A DNA stretch of 64,000 bases. Source: Xiphydria camelus. Lineage: Eukaryota > Arthropoda > Insecta > Hymenoptera > Xiphydriidae. Each line of letters starts with the position of its first letter. Positions within the stretch are counted from its first letter, which is position 1. The translations under genes were made by a program, and so were the position numbers. Shown here piece by piece: positions 35,219 through 52,828 of the stretch. The stretch is from NCBI GenBank assembly GCA_963678675.1, contig OY783195.1, positions 26,709,385-26,773,384 on the forward strand, read 5' to 3'. Below the pieces are notes generated by a model. That model ran no database searches. It was not told where the DNA came from and worked only from the letters and a program-made list of their open reading frames with translations.

Positions 35219-36142
35219 TAAGTTTAAATTCGACGGTCAAGAATGTGACGACCGGTCCGTATGTGCATCGCCGTTAAAATTACATCTTCGTTTCGGCGCG
35301 CCAATCGATTTCGCAAATTGGTCAATCGCCGAGGGGTAGGAATATCCGTGCAGGAGCAGCCCGCCGGTGGCAGGAGAGACGGTGTAAGGAAATTGTTCCG
35401 ACGTGTCCACTTCCTCCCTGGTGATGAGTTCCGTTGGCGTGGGTTGGTCGGCGCGCTCGCCATTGGTCGAGGTGCGGGTGAGAGCGATCGGCGCTGATGT
35501 AGGGCTACTCATGGGAGAGGAAAGAATGTATCTCGAGAAAAAAATTGAAGGATCCATCGATACTGCGCCCGTAAAGAAGATTTCGTTGATGCTGCTTTAC
35601 GTAGATCACTAATCTTGCAGACCAACGTTGATGCAGTGCTCGAAGAATACGCTATGGAACGCCATATCTCGCGATCGATTAGTCTGACGAAAAAATATGT
35701 CGAACAAAAGTCGTAGAGCTGTTGAAAGTCTAGAAATTTTGTTACACACTTTTATTTCTTCAATCAACCAATCACAAGATACAGCGACCCTTAAAGCGTG
35801 CGTCGAATCATCAGTTAAATCGTCTAGAAGACGATCTCACTCGGCATCGCAGTATTGAGAAATTATTAATAAATTTAGTCAATTGCACACCGAAAGCGAT
35901 CCGAATTCGCAAGTCCGAATCACTGGACTGTTTATACCCGTAAGTGCACTTCCTCGCGATGCACAGGGTGGTTTACCGCTGCCGACCAAGAAAACCCGTG
36001 ACTCGCTGAAACGTACAGACGCAACTCGATCGACGAGCCCCGTTGGTTAAAGTCGTCGGTACGACCCTGTCTGCCCCGTTTAAAGTGAACGTTGTAAAGT
36101 ACCACCGCTTCGCTTTTACTGTGCAATGACCGCAACTTTTAC
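35219..36142. other. Single-copy region with several unassigned open frames
   Basis: On the minus strand 35237-35557 is open and coding-like (segments PYTVSPATGGLLLHGYSYP and IDQFAKSIGAPKRR) but lacks clear splice sites. On the plus strand an acceptor at 35620 leads to a 31-codon frame with VLEEYAMERHISRS, ending in TAG at 35714-35716. Another plus frame crosses a GTAAGT near 35940. These conflict in strand, so no gene model is proposed. Confidence 0.25.
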
Positions 36143-36334
36143 CTCAAATAAACCCGGAAGAGAATGAGTTTTGGAGGGGCTTTCGGGTATGCGGAACCCT
36201 ATCGTAAAATCGATGCCTAAAATCAAATTGTCCTCGTAAAGCGGACCGACGCGTCGCGTCGAGAGGTAGCTGGGCAGCGGCGCGCTTTGGAAGACCGATG
36301 TCCGTGCTCCTGCTCCCGGGATTATGGACATAAA
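36143..36334 (-). CDS. Candidate orphan internal exon of 64 codons
   Basis: The acceptor TTTATTTCGGTGCAG and donor GAG/GTAAAAG bound a 192-bp frame open in phase 0. It includes PLPSYLSTRRVGPLYED, NLILGIDFTIGFRIPES and SKTHSLPGLFE. The ILGIDF segment is loosely like a retroelement protease strand, so a decayed transposon is an alternative to a host exon. Opposite-strand frames are also open nearby. Confidence 0.27.
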
Positions 36335-36820
36335 CTGCACCGAAATAAAAGGTGGATTTATTGTTTAATCCACTTTAGGCCGAATCGGCCTAATCCATCG
36401 CGCTCGATTTATAGCTCCGTTATGCGGTTTCGATTTAAGGTCCTCCGTTGCCGCGTGAAAATGAAGAATCAACAATCCGTTTCGCTCCTGGATTAAAGCC
36501 CGTAATAAAATTCCGTGTCACGAGGCGAAAAGTCGCTTGTGCGAGCGATTAGCGTTCCCCGATGAATGAAACCTTTTTTATTTCTTCAAAATCATGACGA
36601 ATACGACGGGGAAATTTATTGGAAACTAATCGTTACCCGTGACTCCATCCGAGATGGAATTAGAATTATTATATTTTTGCTTTTCGTTGGATGTCAATGG
36701 TTGGATATGCACCTCTCTTCTCTTCTTCTTCTCTTGTCGCCTTTCTCCATTTTTTCCTACCATTTCTTATTCTTATTACTTATTTACTTATATACTGAAA
36801 GAAAATGTATTATTATAGAT
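36335..36820. other. Spacer upstream of the 36-kb candidate exon
   Basis: A TCTTCTTCTT tract lies at about 36717-36735. No gene supported. Confidence 0.45.
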
Positions 36821-37062
36821 ACACGGAGAGAAGAATATATTAATCATTGTTGTACTACATACTCGTAATAGACTTGACGTTTCGGGGAAAATATTGCATT
36901 CATATAGCTTTACTGTATGACAACAGTTGACATACATCTGGTAAACTTCACTAAGCGTGTGTTAAATTTTGTCACAGAGTAAAGCAATAAACGCAATACC
37001 TTCTCCGAAGTTTCAAATCTATTATCTAGTATAACAGTGATTAATATACTCTTCTCTCCGGT
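36821..37062. mobile_element. Palindromic MITE with ACACGGAGAGAAG end
   Basis: ACACGGAGAGAAGAATATAT and TAATCA at the left are mirrored by TGATTAATATACTCTTCTCT and CCGGT at the right. It ends one base before an ATG-containing frame (37063), which argues against that ATG being an ancestral start codon. Confidence 0.68.
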
Positions 37063-37696
37063 ATGGATAAGCTGCAGGTCTTCGGCGGACGCTCGAGGCG
37101 CTCGAGCGGGATAAAATCGATAAGTGATTACGAGGTCGAGGTTGTCGCACGCATTGGGATGCAAAGCAGCCTGTTACGTCGGTACGCCGCGAGAAAGCAA
37201 GTATGTAAGAGGGTGTGTGAGAGAGAGAGGGAGGGTGGAAGATGAAAAGTAGAAGAGGATACAGAGATAAAGTGGTTCTTGGGACGCTAAGGACATCCTT
37301 CGCCTCTTCTCCACGCGTCCCTCCCTCCCTCCCTCCTCTTCTCACCCCTCGCGGTTGCAAAGAAATTACTTTATTTACATTCTCCTTTCTTGCGCGCGGA
37401 ACGACGCGATGCCCGCCGCGACGTCGGCGCGCGCGAGGGTGGGAGAGGCTCTCTCGGAGCGGGAGGGAAAGCGGTTTATTATTTCGATATCCCCGGGGCG
37501 ATGGTATACCTTCCGTCTCTCGGAGATTCCGCAGTCTCTTCGAGTCTTTCAATTTCTCCTTCCGGGCGTCGAACGCCCCCGTAATGGGATCGGATGGGAA
37601 GGGGGATGGGGAATCGCGACGGTGGTGCACCTTGCCGGCTACTCCGCACCTTCTGCGCTGCGGTAGGACGACGATGCGATTGGTGCATCGCACGAG
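37063..37696. other. GC-rich block with open frames on both strands
   Basis: A plus frame from 37063 contains SISDYEVEVVARIGMQ before a GTATGT. A 231-codon minus frame (37022-37717) overlaps it. The MITE edge at 37062 and compositional openness make both doubtful. Confidence 0.35.
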
Positions 37697-38225
37697 GAAA
37701 AAAATAAATCGTAGCACTCTTGCAAAGTTTGTGGTAAATTTCGGGACAAGGCCAATTTATTGGTACGATAACTACAATTTTGATAAAAATTATAGATTAA
37801 ACCTGTAGAAGCTGTAACCCAGGTGGAAAAGTTCTATATATTTTGTATATAATTCATATGTGGTTTTGATCACACATGGATGATATATGATTACTGTATT
37901 AACCGTATAAGGACTATATATACAGATTTTTGAATGGTTGTATAATCTACATACGAGAAAACTAAAATTTTTTAAACTAAATTTAAGTAAATAATCTCGT
38001 ATATAGTCCTTATATGATTAATATAGAGAAATCATATATAATCCATATGTGACCGAAACCATATAACTATAGGTTATATAGAAAATATATAGAATTTTTT
38101 CGTCTGGGAAGCATTGCCGTAATTTTTACTAAAATTGTAGTTATTGAAACAATAGGTAAGTTGGCCTTGTCTCGAAATTTACTGCGAACTTTGTAGATGC
38201 TCTGATGAATTTTTTTCTGTGTACA
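37697..38225. mobile_element. Family C MITE, copy 4, split by a nested element
   Basis: The left arm ends near 37817 and the right arm resumes at 38109 (AAGCATTGCCGTAATTTTTA) and runs to TTTTTTTCTGTGTAC. Removal of the 37818-38108 insert restores the family C palindrome. Confidence 0.75.
37818..38108. mobile_element. Palindromic element nested in a family C copy
   Basis: CCCAGGTGGAAAAGTTCTAT at the left is mirrored at the right end (inverse reads CCCAGACGAAAAAATTC). The arms are AT-rich with TATATAGTCCTTAT blocks. It splits the family C palindrome, so it is younger. Confidence 0.7.
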
Positions 38226-39093
38226 TATATGTATAATATTGAGCTTAGTCCCAGTGTGAATCGCAAGCAGTGTCTCAACCGGCAGTAATTCGGTATTTTT
38301 TTTTAGTAATGAACCAGTTGAGAATCTATATTAGTATAACACTGAAATTAAATATGTATGGGAATTTATACATTGACTGACGTATTTTTCAGCTTACATC
38401 ATCCTGCCCGGTCCCACCTACATATCACGTAACTCCGGGGTATTACCGTATTTTATTTTTACATACTTCAAAAAGTCAACTTCCCTCTCGACCACGAATT
38501 CATCGAAAATTTGCATTCCATCACGCTTCGCACCATCGACAACGGGTGGTACACAGCGTCAAACGCAAGCGCGTATACGCGTTCGTAATCCGAACAGCGT
38601 ACATACCTGCGTGCTCTTTCGCATGCGTGGCGCACTGCAGTTGGTGAAGGTGCGGGTGGCGCGGGAGGTGGTTACTAATTGTCCGAGCTCTCTCTCACCC
38701 CTCCGAACGTCCCTCATCAACGCTGATTGCCTAACTCTAGGACCCTCAAACTCGGTCCTACACCTATACACGCTGCCGACGTTCTCCATGCCTTCCTCCC
38801 CCGCACTCTCCCTCTCCTCCTCCTCTCGATTGTACATCTTTTACGCGTCACTGTCAATTGCATGTCGAGTATTTACTCGAAAAATCTTATAAATTATTTC
38901 TAGAAGGTAATTTTTGCTGACAATCCCTTATTTTTCTCCCTTCGTACGGAACCAAAAACGATAAAAATGAGGCACTATTTAAGAGATTATAAGTTCCCCG
39001 CTCTCTCTTTTGGCGAATTCTTAATTTACAATTGCGCATTGCCTTGTTTGTTTAAAAATCGCAGGTAAAAATTGATTTTTTGTAAAGATAACG
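38226..39093. other. Spacer
   Basis: A GC-rich core at 38540-38840 in AT-rich surroundings. No gene supported. Confidence 0.5.
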
Positions 39094-39309
39094 TACACTG
39101 AGAAAAAAATAATTAGGTTAAAATGACAAAACCCATCTGGTTAAACGTGTTTAGTTATTACATTCCAACCAGATGTTTAGTTATTCCCACCAAATCTTTA
39201 GTTATTCCAACCAAACGTTTAATTATTCTAACCAAATATTGGTTAGTTTAACCAAACTCCAGGATTTTAGTTAAGTCAACCAAGTTATTACATGTTTTTC
39301 TCAGTGTAT
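39094..39309. mobile_element. Family B MITE, copy 5
   Basis: Full-length with TACACTGAGAAAAAAATAAT and TTTTTCTCAGTGTA ends and TA on both sides. It has four TTATTCCAACCA-like units. Confidence 0.8.
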
Positions 39310-40026
39310 AATCTACTTACAATCATTTCATATCTTTTGCATTTACTTCCCCAATCTCCTGTCGTCTGCGGAATTTCCGCACGGGCCCACTAAGTGCTGC
39401 GGTTATCGCAGTTTCTTTATCACCTATTTTTGAAAGAGTCGCGCGAGCGATAACGATAGCGTTCGCCGAGTTTCCGGCGCTCCTACAGAGGGGGCTACGC
39501 CCTTTTCATCCCTGTGTACCCCACCGTAGGCATACCCACTTCCCGAGCCGGAGGATCACCACCCCGCGTGCGCGCGCGCCGTGACACCCGGTTGGCGTTG
39601 ATTTTTCCGACGGTAACCCAATTACGGGGCGACTCTTTGGGCAAACATTAGTTAGCCGTGTGACGCGCCGGATTGGATCGGACTACGCGATCGGCTCGGG
39701 GTCGTGCAGCGCGCGCGAGAGGCCCTCTTCACGGTTCCTCGACTCCGTTGTCTACTCGTCACGACCGGGTGGGACGTCGAGGCGGTTCTCATCCGGTTGC
39801 CTGCGAATTCGTCGGTGCGATGTCCTGGATAATGCTCGCCGGCCCGCTCTTGTTTCTCGAGTTGTTCCTAAAAGAACTTTGTAATGCTTTTATTCGTGGA
39901 AGAATTTCTCGGGGGATTCGGCGGTTGCAAACATTATTTCTATAATATCTCGTCGATTGACGCGATTACACTATCACGTTGCGCATGCATAATCGCACCA
40001 GCAGTGCTTTATTTTTTGAAATCGTA
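39310..40026. other. GC-rich spacer
   Basis: A plus frame at about 39820 reads MSWIMLAGPLLFLELF, hydrophobic, but without splice support or homology I can name. Confidence 0.4.
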
Positions 40027-40204
40027 TCACACCGAAAGAAATAACTGTGTCAATTTGATTAAAGTCCTGGAGACGATGAACAAACCGTTCGGTGAAATAT
40101 GGCGCCTTCATTTGTTTGGTTAAGCTGACCTTTTTTTGGTTATACTAAATGTATGGTTCAATCGACCAGTATTTTGGTTGGAATAACTAAGCGCGTTTAA
40201 TTAT
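40027..40204. mobile_element. Family B MITE, truncated copy 6
   Basis: The left end CACACCGAAAGAAATAACTG and body are present, but the right end is cut at the start of a family A copy at 40205. Confidence 0.65.
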
Positions 40205-40456
40205 GCAGAGAAAAAGAATTAGTTGGATCTATAATAAATTACTTACGGGATCGCAAGTTATAATTTATTAAAACCAATAACATTTTTTAATACGTCAGTT
40301 CAATATCTCTTCTTTATAATCATATGGAGCAGTATGCGATTGCAAGAAAAAACTATTTATTTAATACGAAAAAAAATCAAATTGATCTGAATAAAAAATT
40401 ACTACTGACCCCGCAAGTAATTTTCAGTAGATCCAACTAATTCTTTTTCTCTATGT
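40205..40456. mobile_element. Family A MITE, copy 7
   Basis: Full-length with ends GCAGAGAAAAAGAATTAG and TTCTTTTTCTCTATG. It interrupts or abuts family B on the left and family D on the right. Confidence 0.8.
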
Positions 40457-41003
40457 ACACTAAGATAAATAAATTGCTCGTGTAAAAAAAGTATTTCTTG
40501 AATTAAGAACATGCGATTTAGGGCCGGTTTTACCAACAGGTATAAACGCGGTATAGCGCTATACTGAGAATAACCATAAGGCTTATTGCTGGTTATTCTC
40601 AGTATAGCGCTATACCGCGTTTATACCGTGTTGGTAAAACCGGCCCTTAAACATCTTTTAAAATACAGATTCTTGATCGAGGTACGTTATATTTTTCATT
40701 CAGAGTACCTTCAAATAATCATTGTTAGTATCAAAAAATATTTCTTCAACCAAGGACACATTATTTAAAAAATAAAACAAAAATACAGATTCTTGCTCAA
40801 GGAAAAATATAATTTTTGATTGAAGAGTAGATACATACCTTCGTCGAGTCGAGAAATTCTTCCTGCGCGAAAAGAAAACAATGACTGGAGCTAATATCAA
40901 ATATTTTCTTGCCGAAGAAAACTATGGCTTGATCCCGGTACTGTATCACGTTTTATGACGGAAGAAGAGAATTGTTCGACATTGGTAATTATTTCTTTCA
41001 GTG
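40457..41003. mobile_element. Family D repeat, copy 3, with nested Harbinger-like hairpin
   Basis: Family D sequence (TGTAAAAAAAGTATTTCTTG; AATTATTTCTTTCAGTG at the right) is split by the 40521-40646 hairpin. An internal partial duplication of ATACAGATTCTTG is seen at about 40665 and 40783. Confidence 0.7.
40521..40646. mobile_element. Harbinger-like near-perfect hairpin MITE
   Basis: Arms of about 56 bases beginning GGGCCGGTTTTACCAACA differ from each other by a single one-base indel around a loop of about 13 bases. TTA flanks both ends (40518-40520 and 40647-40649), the PIF/Harbinger duplication. It interrupts a family D copy. The near-identity of the arms implies recent insertion. Confidence 0.82.
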
Positions 41004-41843
41004 TTGGACGCGTTTTGTCACTTCAGCCCAATTACTTTCCCGAACAAAATACGTCACGCGGCGATCATAGTTGAGTACCGCCGGCACGCACAGTCGCACG
41101 TACATATGTACACGCGCGTGTACGATCTACAGGTACTAATACAGATCTCACGCGCTCTCCCCTCGAGATACAAACCGTTTCCCCGTTGCGCTCCCCTCCG
41201 CCGCCGTATGGGAACCCATACGTCGAGTCTCGAAGGACGGCCATTCAGATTTAAATCGCGGGAAGAAAAAAAAATATAAAACCCCTCGCAGTGACACGGA
41301 TACAGCCGAGTGTCGCTCCTCGCCGCGCTCGAAATGTTTAAAGCCTCCTCTCCGCGCGTACACGCGACAAGCTTCGACGCTCGCGATCAGGAGGAGCAGC
41401 AGGGGAGGTGGCGGTGTAGGTATGGTAACGACACGTAGGAATTCAATTGGAGAGGAGCGCGGGCTGGTCACTTACTTGTCCACGTGCGCGGTGTGGAGGA
41501 CCAACGTGTGCCTCCTCCTCCTCATGACTCGCGAGTGCAGTGGAAATACAGAGAAAGAAGAAAGACTGCAGGCAATTATCAGAAAGTCGAACGACTGGAT
41601 TCGATCTTTATTTCGTCTCGTCGATATTCTCCTCCGACTGTTTTCTTTTCGCATTGAGATTCGGTTATAAATAATTGTTTTGTCTCTGTTTGTATATTTC
41701 ACACAAGTGCCCGTTTCTTCTTCGGTAAACGACATACATATGTATTATTGTCCGCTCTGTTTGTCCATATACAACTATGATACACCTAACGATAAGCACG
41801 TATTAATCTATAATATGTACAATTGATTTTCTCCCCCTATATA
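41004..41843. other. GC-rich spacer
   Basis: Includes GAGGAG tracts. Overlapping frames on both strands, no gene supported. Confidence 0.5.
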
Positions 41844-42719
41844 CAGGGTGACATTTTGAAAACTTGCCACCCCAATATCTCAGAAAGTTACAAAGATTTT
41901 CTGAAAAACAAAAATACGGTTTCGGCAGTGGAGAGGGGGAACCAAAATGATATAATCGGAGATGTACCCACTCCAACCCCCTTAGGGGTAGCCCCCCCAA
42001 CTTTGTAATCTTAAATAGCAACCCCCCATGAGTGATACAGCGTTGGAAAGCTCTTTAAAAATGCTTTAAAGCAACACCAAATTTTGGTACCTTTCGATGA
42101 GTAGTTTTCGCGCAAATCGAGAAATAAACTGCCAGAAGTAAGTTTTGTCAATTTATTTATTAAAGGTCAATTATGTTATAATACATTTTCGAAGTGATTT
42201 CCATTATCTGATCTTACTCCCTGCGATTTCTTCTTATGGGGACATCTGAAATCTGTTGTTTTTCAAACTCAACCAGCAAGCATTAACCAACTGAAACAGA
42301 TAATTATGCAAGAATGTCGCAAAATTTCAAGAACAACATTTGAAAAAGTCCGAAAAATCAATGGAAATCATTTCGAAAATTTATTGTCACGTAATTGGCC
42401 TTTAATAAATAAATTGACAACTTACTTCTAGCAGTTTCTTTCTCGATTTGCGCAAAAATTACTCATCGAAAGGTACCAAAATTTGGTGTTGTTGTAAAGC
42501 ATTTTTAAAGAGCTTTCCAACGCTGTATCACACATGGGGGGTTGCTATTTAAGATTACAAAGTTGGGGGGGGCTACCCCTAAGGGGGTTGGAGGGGGTGC
42601 GTCTCAGATTATGTCATTTTGGTTCCCCCCTCCTCTGCCGAAACCGTATTTTCTTTTTTTAGAAAATCTCTGTAACTTTCTGAGATATTGGGGTGGCAAG
42701 TTTTCAAAATGTCACCCTG
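41844..42719 (+). mobile_element. Mariner-like long-TIR element with transposase remnant
   Basis: The ends CAGGGTGACATTTTGAAAAC and their inverted copy are flanked by TA on both sides, the Tc1/mariner target duplication. The two arms (41844-42207 and about 42359-42719) are roughly 360 bp each, with many small differences, around a central region of about 150 bp. The element is non-autonomous. Its central part and right arm still encode the C-terminus of a mariner-like transposase, annotated separately. Confidence 0.85.
42210..42431 (+). pseudogene. C-terminal fragment of mariner-like transposase
   Basis: A frame of 73 codons and a TAG reads DLTPCDFFLWGHLKSVVF, then QTQPASINQLKQ, and ends INKLTTYF. 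The PCDFFLWG block is the typical motif around the third catalytic aspartate in insect mariner-like transposases (family knowledge). The two earlier catalytic acids and the DNA-binding domain are absent, so it cannot act alone. The last codons lie inside the right terminal repeat. Confidence 0.8.
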
Positions 42720-42843
42720 TATATATATATATATCTTTGGTTATATAAATACAAAATTCTTCGCAATTTCTCATATCGAAGCGACTCGTCGCTAGCGACG
42801 GACGCCGACGCTCGGAGCTCGTATCACCCAGTAATGAATACGT

Positions 42844-43012
42844 ACACGGAAAAAAAAATCTACGGTAAATTTTTCGAAACGAGACCAATTTGTTGTCGGG
42901 ATAACTATTGTACAATTTTACTAAAATTGTAGTTATCGTAACAATAAATTGGCCTCGTCCCGCGTTTTACCAGAAACTCTGTTGACGTTACAATTCATCT
43001 CTTCCCGTGCAG
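42844..43012. mobile_element. Family C MITE, copy 5, downstream of the Runx stop
   Basis: TACACGGAAAAAAAAATC at the left, arms around GACCAATTTGTTGTCGGG and CAATAAATTGGCCTCGTC, and right end CATCTCTTCCCGTGC. It lies about 380 bp past the Runx stop codon and may bound its 3' UTR. Confidence 0.72.
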
Positions 43013-43391
43013 ATACAATCAAATTCCTATGTACAATCGTGAACCCCTCCTTCGCACTTTCACACCTCGTCGCAGCTATTTACAATTTTCTCTCCCTCAT
43101 CCGGACATAGAGATCGGTCAGTCGACGCGGACGAGGGACCGCGGACCAGCCGCTCCGTCGTCGCGACGCTTTCCAAGCTCGGCGTAGGGACGACCGTTGC
43201 ACTTTTTCCTCGCACCCCCCGCGACAGAGCCGGACGAGAGCAGCGTCGCTCCGCCGGATACCCGTGGATGGTGAATTGGAGGGGGGTGCGCGGACGACGC
43301 GAGGCGTCGCCGCGGATATTACATCGCCAGCCGTCCAGCGGGTTCGTGTCGAAGTCGAAGTTCATCCTCGAGCCCCGGGCCTGTCCCTCTC
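43013..43391. other. GC-rich 3' flank of the Runx gene
   Basis: Single-copy GC-rich sequence between the Runx stop and a family C MITE. It probably contains the 3' untranslated region. I see no canonical poly(A) signal on the minus strand and no supported coding exon, although short frames are open by composition. Confidence 0.4.
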
Positions 43392-50200
<6,809 letters not shown>

Positions 50201-50608
50201 TTAACCCTTTAAGTGGCAGAAGACTGGGACCCATTTTAAAACACATTATACGAACTTTTTTTTATGCATATAATATTTCTTCCCATGAAAAAATTATCTT
50301 CATGTTTTAAAAAATTGTAGATAAGGTGGGGTAAGAGCGTACAAAAAAGCTGCTTTTTTTTAATCTAAGAGGTATTTTCGCAGTTGCTAATCTAAATTAC
50401 TGTTTCTGTTGATATGCTGATGTAATGTACTTGTCCCGTCTATTTTTGGTACGCTCTTACCCCACCTTACCTTACGTATTTATATTATTTTTTCATATGT
50501 ATTAGAATTTACATTTATCTTGTGTAGAATTAGTTTTCCATTAAAATATCAGCTAGGAGACTTAGGCCTGATGGGAAACTATTCTCCCAGTAAAACTTAA
50601 AGGGTTAA
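50201..50608. mobile_element. piggyBac-like MITE (TTAA ends) carrying a nested hairpin
   Basis: The ends TTAACCCTTTAAG and CTTAAAGGGTTAA are inverted copies with TTAA at both edges. A separate hairpin with TA duplications is inserted at 50322-50469, so this element is the older of the two. Confidence 0.75.
50322..50469. mobile_element. Hairpin MITE nested in the piggyBac-like element
   Basis: AGGTGGGGTAAGAGCGTAC and its exact inverse end the element, flanked by TA on both sides, fitting Tc1/mariner-type insertion. The element is about 145 bp and non-coding. Confidence 0.75.
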
Positions 50609-50685
50609 AAAAGAATATCGGTAGGCCCGTGCAGAAATTTCGCAGACGACAGAAAATGGGGAACGTTGATGCGTAAAGATACCTA

Positions 50686-50838
50686 CACTGAAAAATTCTA
50701 TGTTGTGGAACTACATAGATCGCTTTTGTGGTATTAGACAACAACGGCGTAAAACCGAATGACACCAGATGTGGTATATGTAGGTTCACATCGGTGAAAT
50801 GGTGTAAAAAATTAACACGACTTTTTTTACTGTGTATA
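50686..50838. mobile_element. Possible MITE with TACACTGAAAAA ends
   Basis: CTACACTGAAAAATTC at the left and TTTTTTTACTGTGTA at the right are inverted ends with TA at the edges. The interior is not clearly palindromic. Confidence 0.4.
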
Positions 50839-51049
50839 GAGTGATTGTAAATCGTACGTTATCTTTGCCAAAAATCAATTTTTACCTTCGATTTTTGAAC
50901 AAACGATACAACGTGAAATTTTAAATTAACAATTCGTCAAAAGTGGACAACTCAGTCTTTAAAATGGTACCTCATTTATCGTTTTTGGTTTCGTATGAAG
51001 GGAGACAAAGGGTTTGTCACGAGAGAAATCACCTTTTAGAAATAATACG

Positions 51050-51510
51050 TAAGATTATATAATTACAGGGTCAAGCTATGGTTTTCTTCATATAAGAAAA
51101 TATTCGATAGGCTTAAACAATTATTATTTTTTTTTCGTCCAGGAAGAATTTCTTATCCTAACCAAGGTAATTAAGGTATTTTTATATACAATACGAGTTT
51201 ATTTACTCGTCACGCAGAAAAGAAACTTCAATCTCCATTATCTCATCATTGACGAATTTTTGACCTATACCGATATAAGATTTTATGTAGATGCAAATAT
51301 AATCTTCAAAACAGTATCACACAAACATAAGCCAAAAGCTCATAGATAATGAGATAATAGTGATGCAAGTTTTTATCTTGGCAAGTAAGTTCAGACTCAC
51401 ACCGTATATTTTTCAACCGACAATTTGTATTCTCAAAATGTATTAAAATCATCATGTTCTCTTGGTTCAAGAAATATTTGTTTAGCATCAGCTATTATTT
51501 TTCTCAGTAA
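51050..51510. mobile_element. Family D repeat, copy 4, with nested family I element
   Basis: The left part has GGTCAAGCTATGGTTTTCTT; the right part ends AGCTATTATTTTTCTCAGTA. A family I palindrome occupies 51190-51407. Confidence 0.62.
51190..51407. mobile_element. Family I palindromic MITE, copy 2, nested in family D
   Basis: The blocks AAACTTCAATCTCCATTATC and AAGCTCATAGATAATGAGAT match the 4.3-kb copy. It is inserted inside a family D element. Confidence 0.65.
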
Positions 51511-52317
51511 TATCGTAGTTATACACAATGGAAAATAGTTTAAAGACCGTTTCGTATCCCTCGTCGAATTCGAATGCTCTCACTCTCTCACTCGCTCGAA
51601 CGCCATAATTAACAATAATTTTCCGCGAAGCTCCCGCGTCCTCCGACCCCTCTAATACAGCGGGGCGTGAAAGATCGCCCGCGCTAATTTCTCCGAAAAA
51701 TGTCCCGCACGCCCTCGCGCCCGCTGTAAGAGGCCGATTAGGTAGTCGCCCCGCGGGTCCGTCGGAGAAACAGCGGAGGGCTGGTTAATGCGGAATTAAC
51801 GGTTAGGTCGTGCCAACGGGATAAAGGGAGATTAAGTCGATAAACGGTACAATATTTGGACAGGTGTGTCGTACATACCTATCGACAGCCTCGAGCGAAT
51901 ACTCTTTCCCTCTCCTTTCCTCTTCCGCTGCGTCGCCGTTTCGCTCGGTTTGTAACAAACGATACCAGAGACAGAGAGAGAGAGAGAGAGAGAGGAGGGA
52001 AGCTGGAGAAGCACGACGAGTGTGTTCCGATCTATACGTGGATCGATAAACCGCGACCGCGACCCTCTACCCGCGTTTCTAGGTCAGCTTGACAGAATCG
52101 ACGAGGATGGAAATTTATGGGGAATTCCCCGAATCCCGTCGCGGTCGGTGCGAGAAGGGCGAACCCTTCCAATTTGCAGCCGGTTATGCCGATAGAGCGT
52201 GTCGTAAAGTCCGTCACGCTCCGCACGCTCCGTATCGATCCGATCGATCGCGATATCGGGAATCGACATGGAGGCGCGGCTCATTCAATACGGATTTGTA
52301 TACCCACGGGGTCCAGC
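51511..52317. other. GC-rich spacer upstream of the Runx gene
   Basis: Non-repetitive at 51560-51850 and not coding in any consistent frame. Its position 2.7-3.4 kb upstream of the Runx ATG makes it a candidate enhancer region, by inference only. Confidence 0.3.
51969..51994. repeat. (GA)n microsatellite
   Basis: About 12 GA units within a GC-rich block. Confidence 0.85.
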
Positions 52318-52420
52318 GGCCAGGGAATTATAGAAGACCTGGAATTGTCAGGGAATTTTGTGGGCGGGGAACTAGTAAGAGAAAATAAAGAAATTTCTGG
52401 AATATTCGAAAATACTTAAA
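52318..52420 (+). repeat. Fragment of the TCAGGGAA repeat
   Basis: CCAGGGAATTATAG and TGTCAGGGAATTTTG match the repeat at 26.2 kb. It is short, has no intact ends and no coding capacity. Confidence 0.4.
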
Positions 52421-52552
52421 TCTCGTAAATCCCGCGTGTCGAAATTTTGCCCCTACTTTGAACCTCGAAGTGAGAGTAGGCGTTAAAAGTAGTAAAGTAC
52501 AATAGGTTCTATTTCAATGCTATGTATATAAATACCTATTTTAACGCCAACG

Positions 52553-52828
52553 TACCGCTCGAATGTCGCCGACGTGCGTTTGTATTCAGACGAGGCGACA
52601 CAGAGGCGACACAGAGGCGACGCAAAACCAAACTGCCACTCTACCTAGCCAGTTCATGTCGCCCGGCGACTGTTGCCTGGCGAAAAATGTCGCTCGGCAA
52701 CATGTCGCCCGGTTGTCGTATCGCCGCGTGTGAATACCTGCATTTCAATACATGGTGGCGACATTCGAGCGACATGTTGCTCGGGTGTCGTGTTGATGTC
52801 GTGTCGCTCCGTCTGTGCAGGGCCTAAG
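52553..52828. repeat. GCGAC-rich element, possibly a truncated MITE
   Basis: More than ten GCGAC or GTCGC words occur in 275 bases, with AGGCGACACAG present in tandem at 52595-52620. The right end GTCTGTGCAGGGCC is followed by TAA, as in Harbinger-type ends, but no matching left end is visible. Confidence 0.4.

Noticed and set aside
37022..37717. 231-codon minus-strand frame and a plus-strand ATG exon at 37063
   Set aside because: Both overlap MITE edges (36821-37062 and 37697 onward) and each other in a GC-rich block, so neither is independent evidence of a gene.
43060..43365. 101-codon minus-strand frame just after the Runx stop
   Set aside because: Lies in the GC-rich 3' flank; Runx ends properly at VWRPY and there is no acceptor or homology.
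50322..50469. Hairpin considered as a microRNA precursor
   Set aside because: Too long, with TA duplications and TIR structure; better explained as a MITE.
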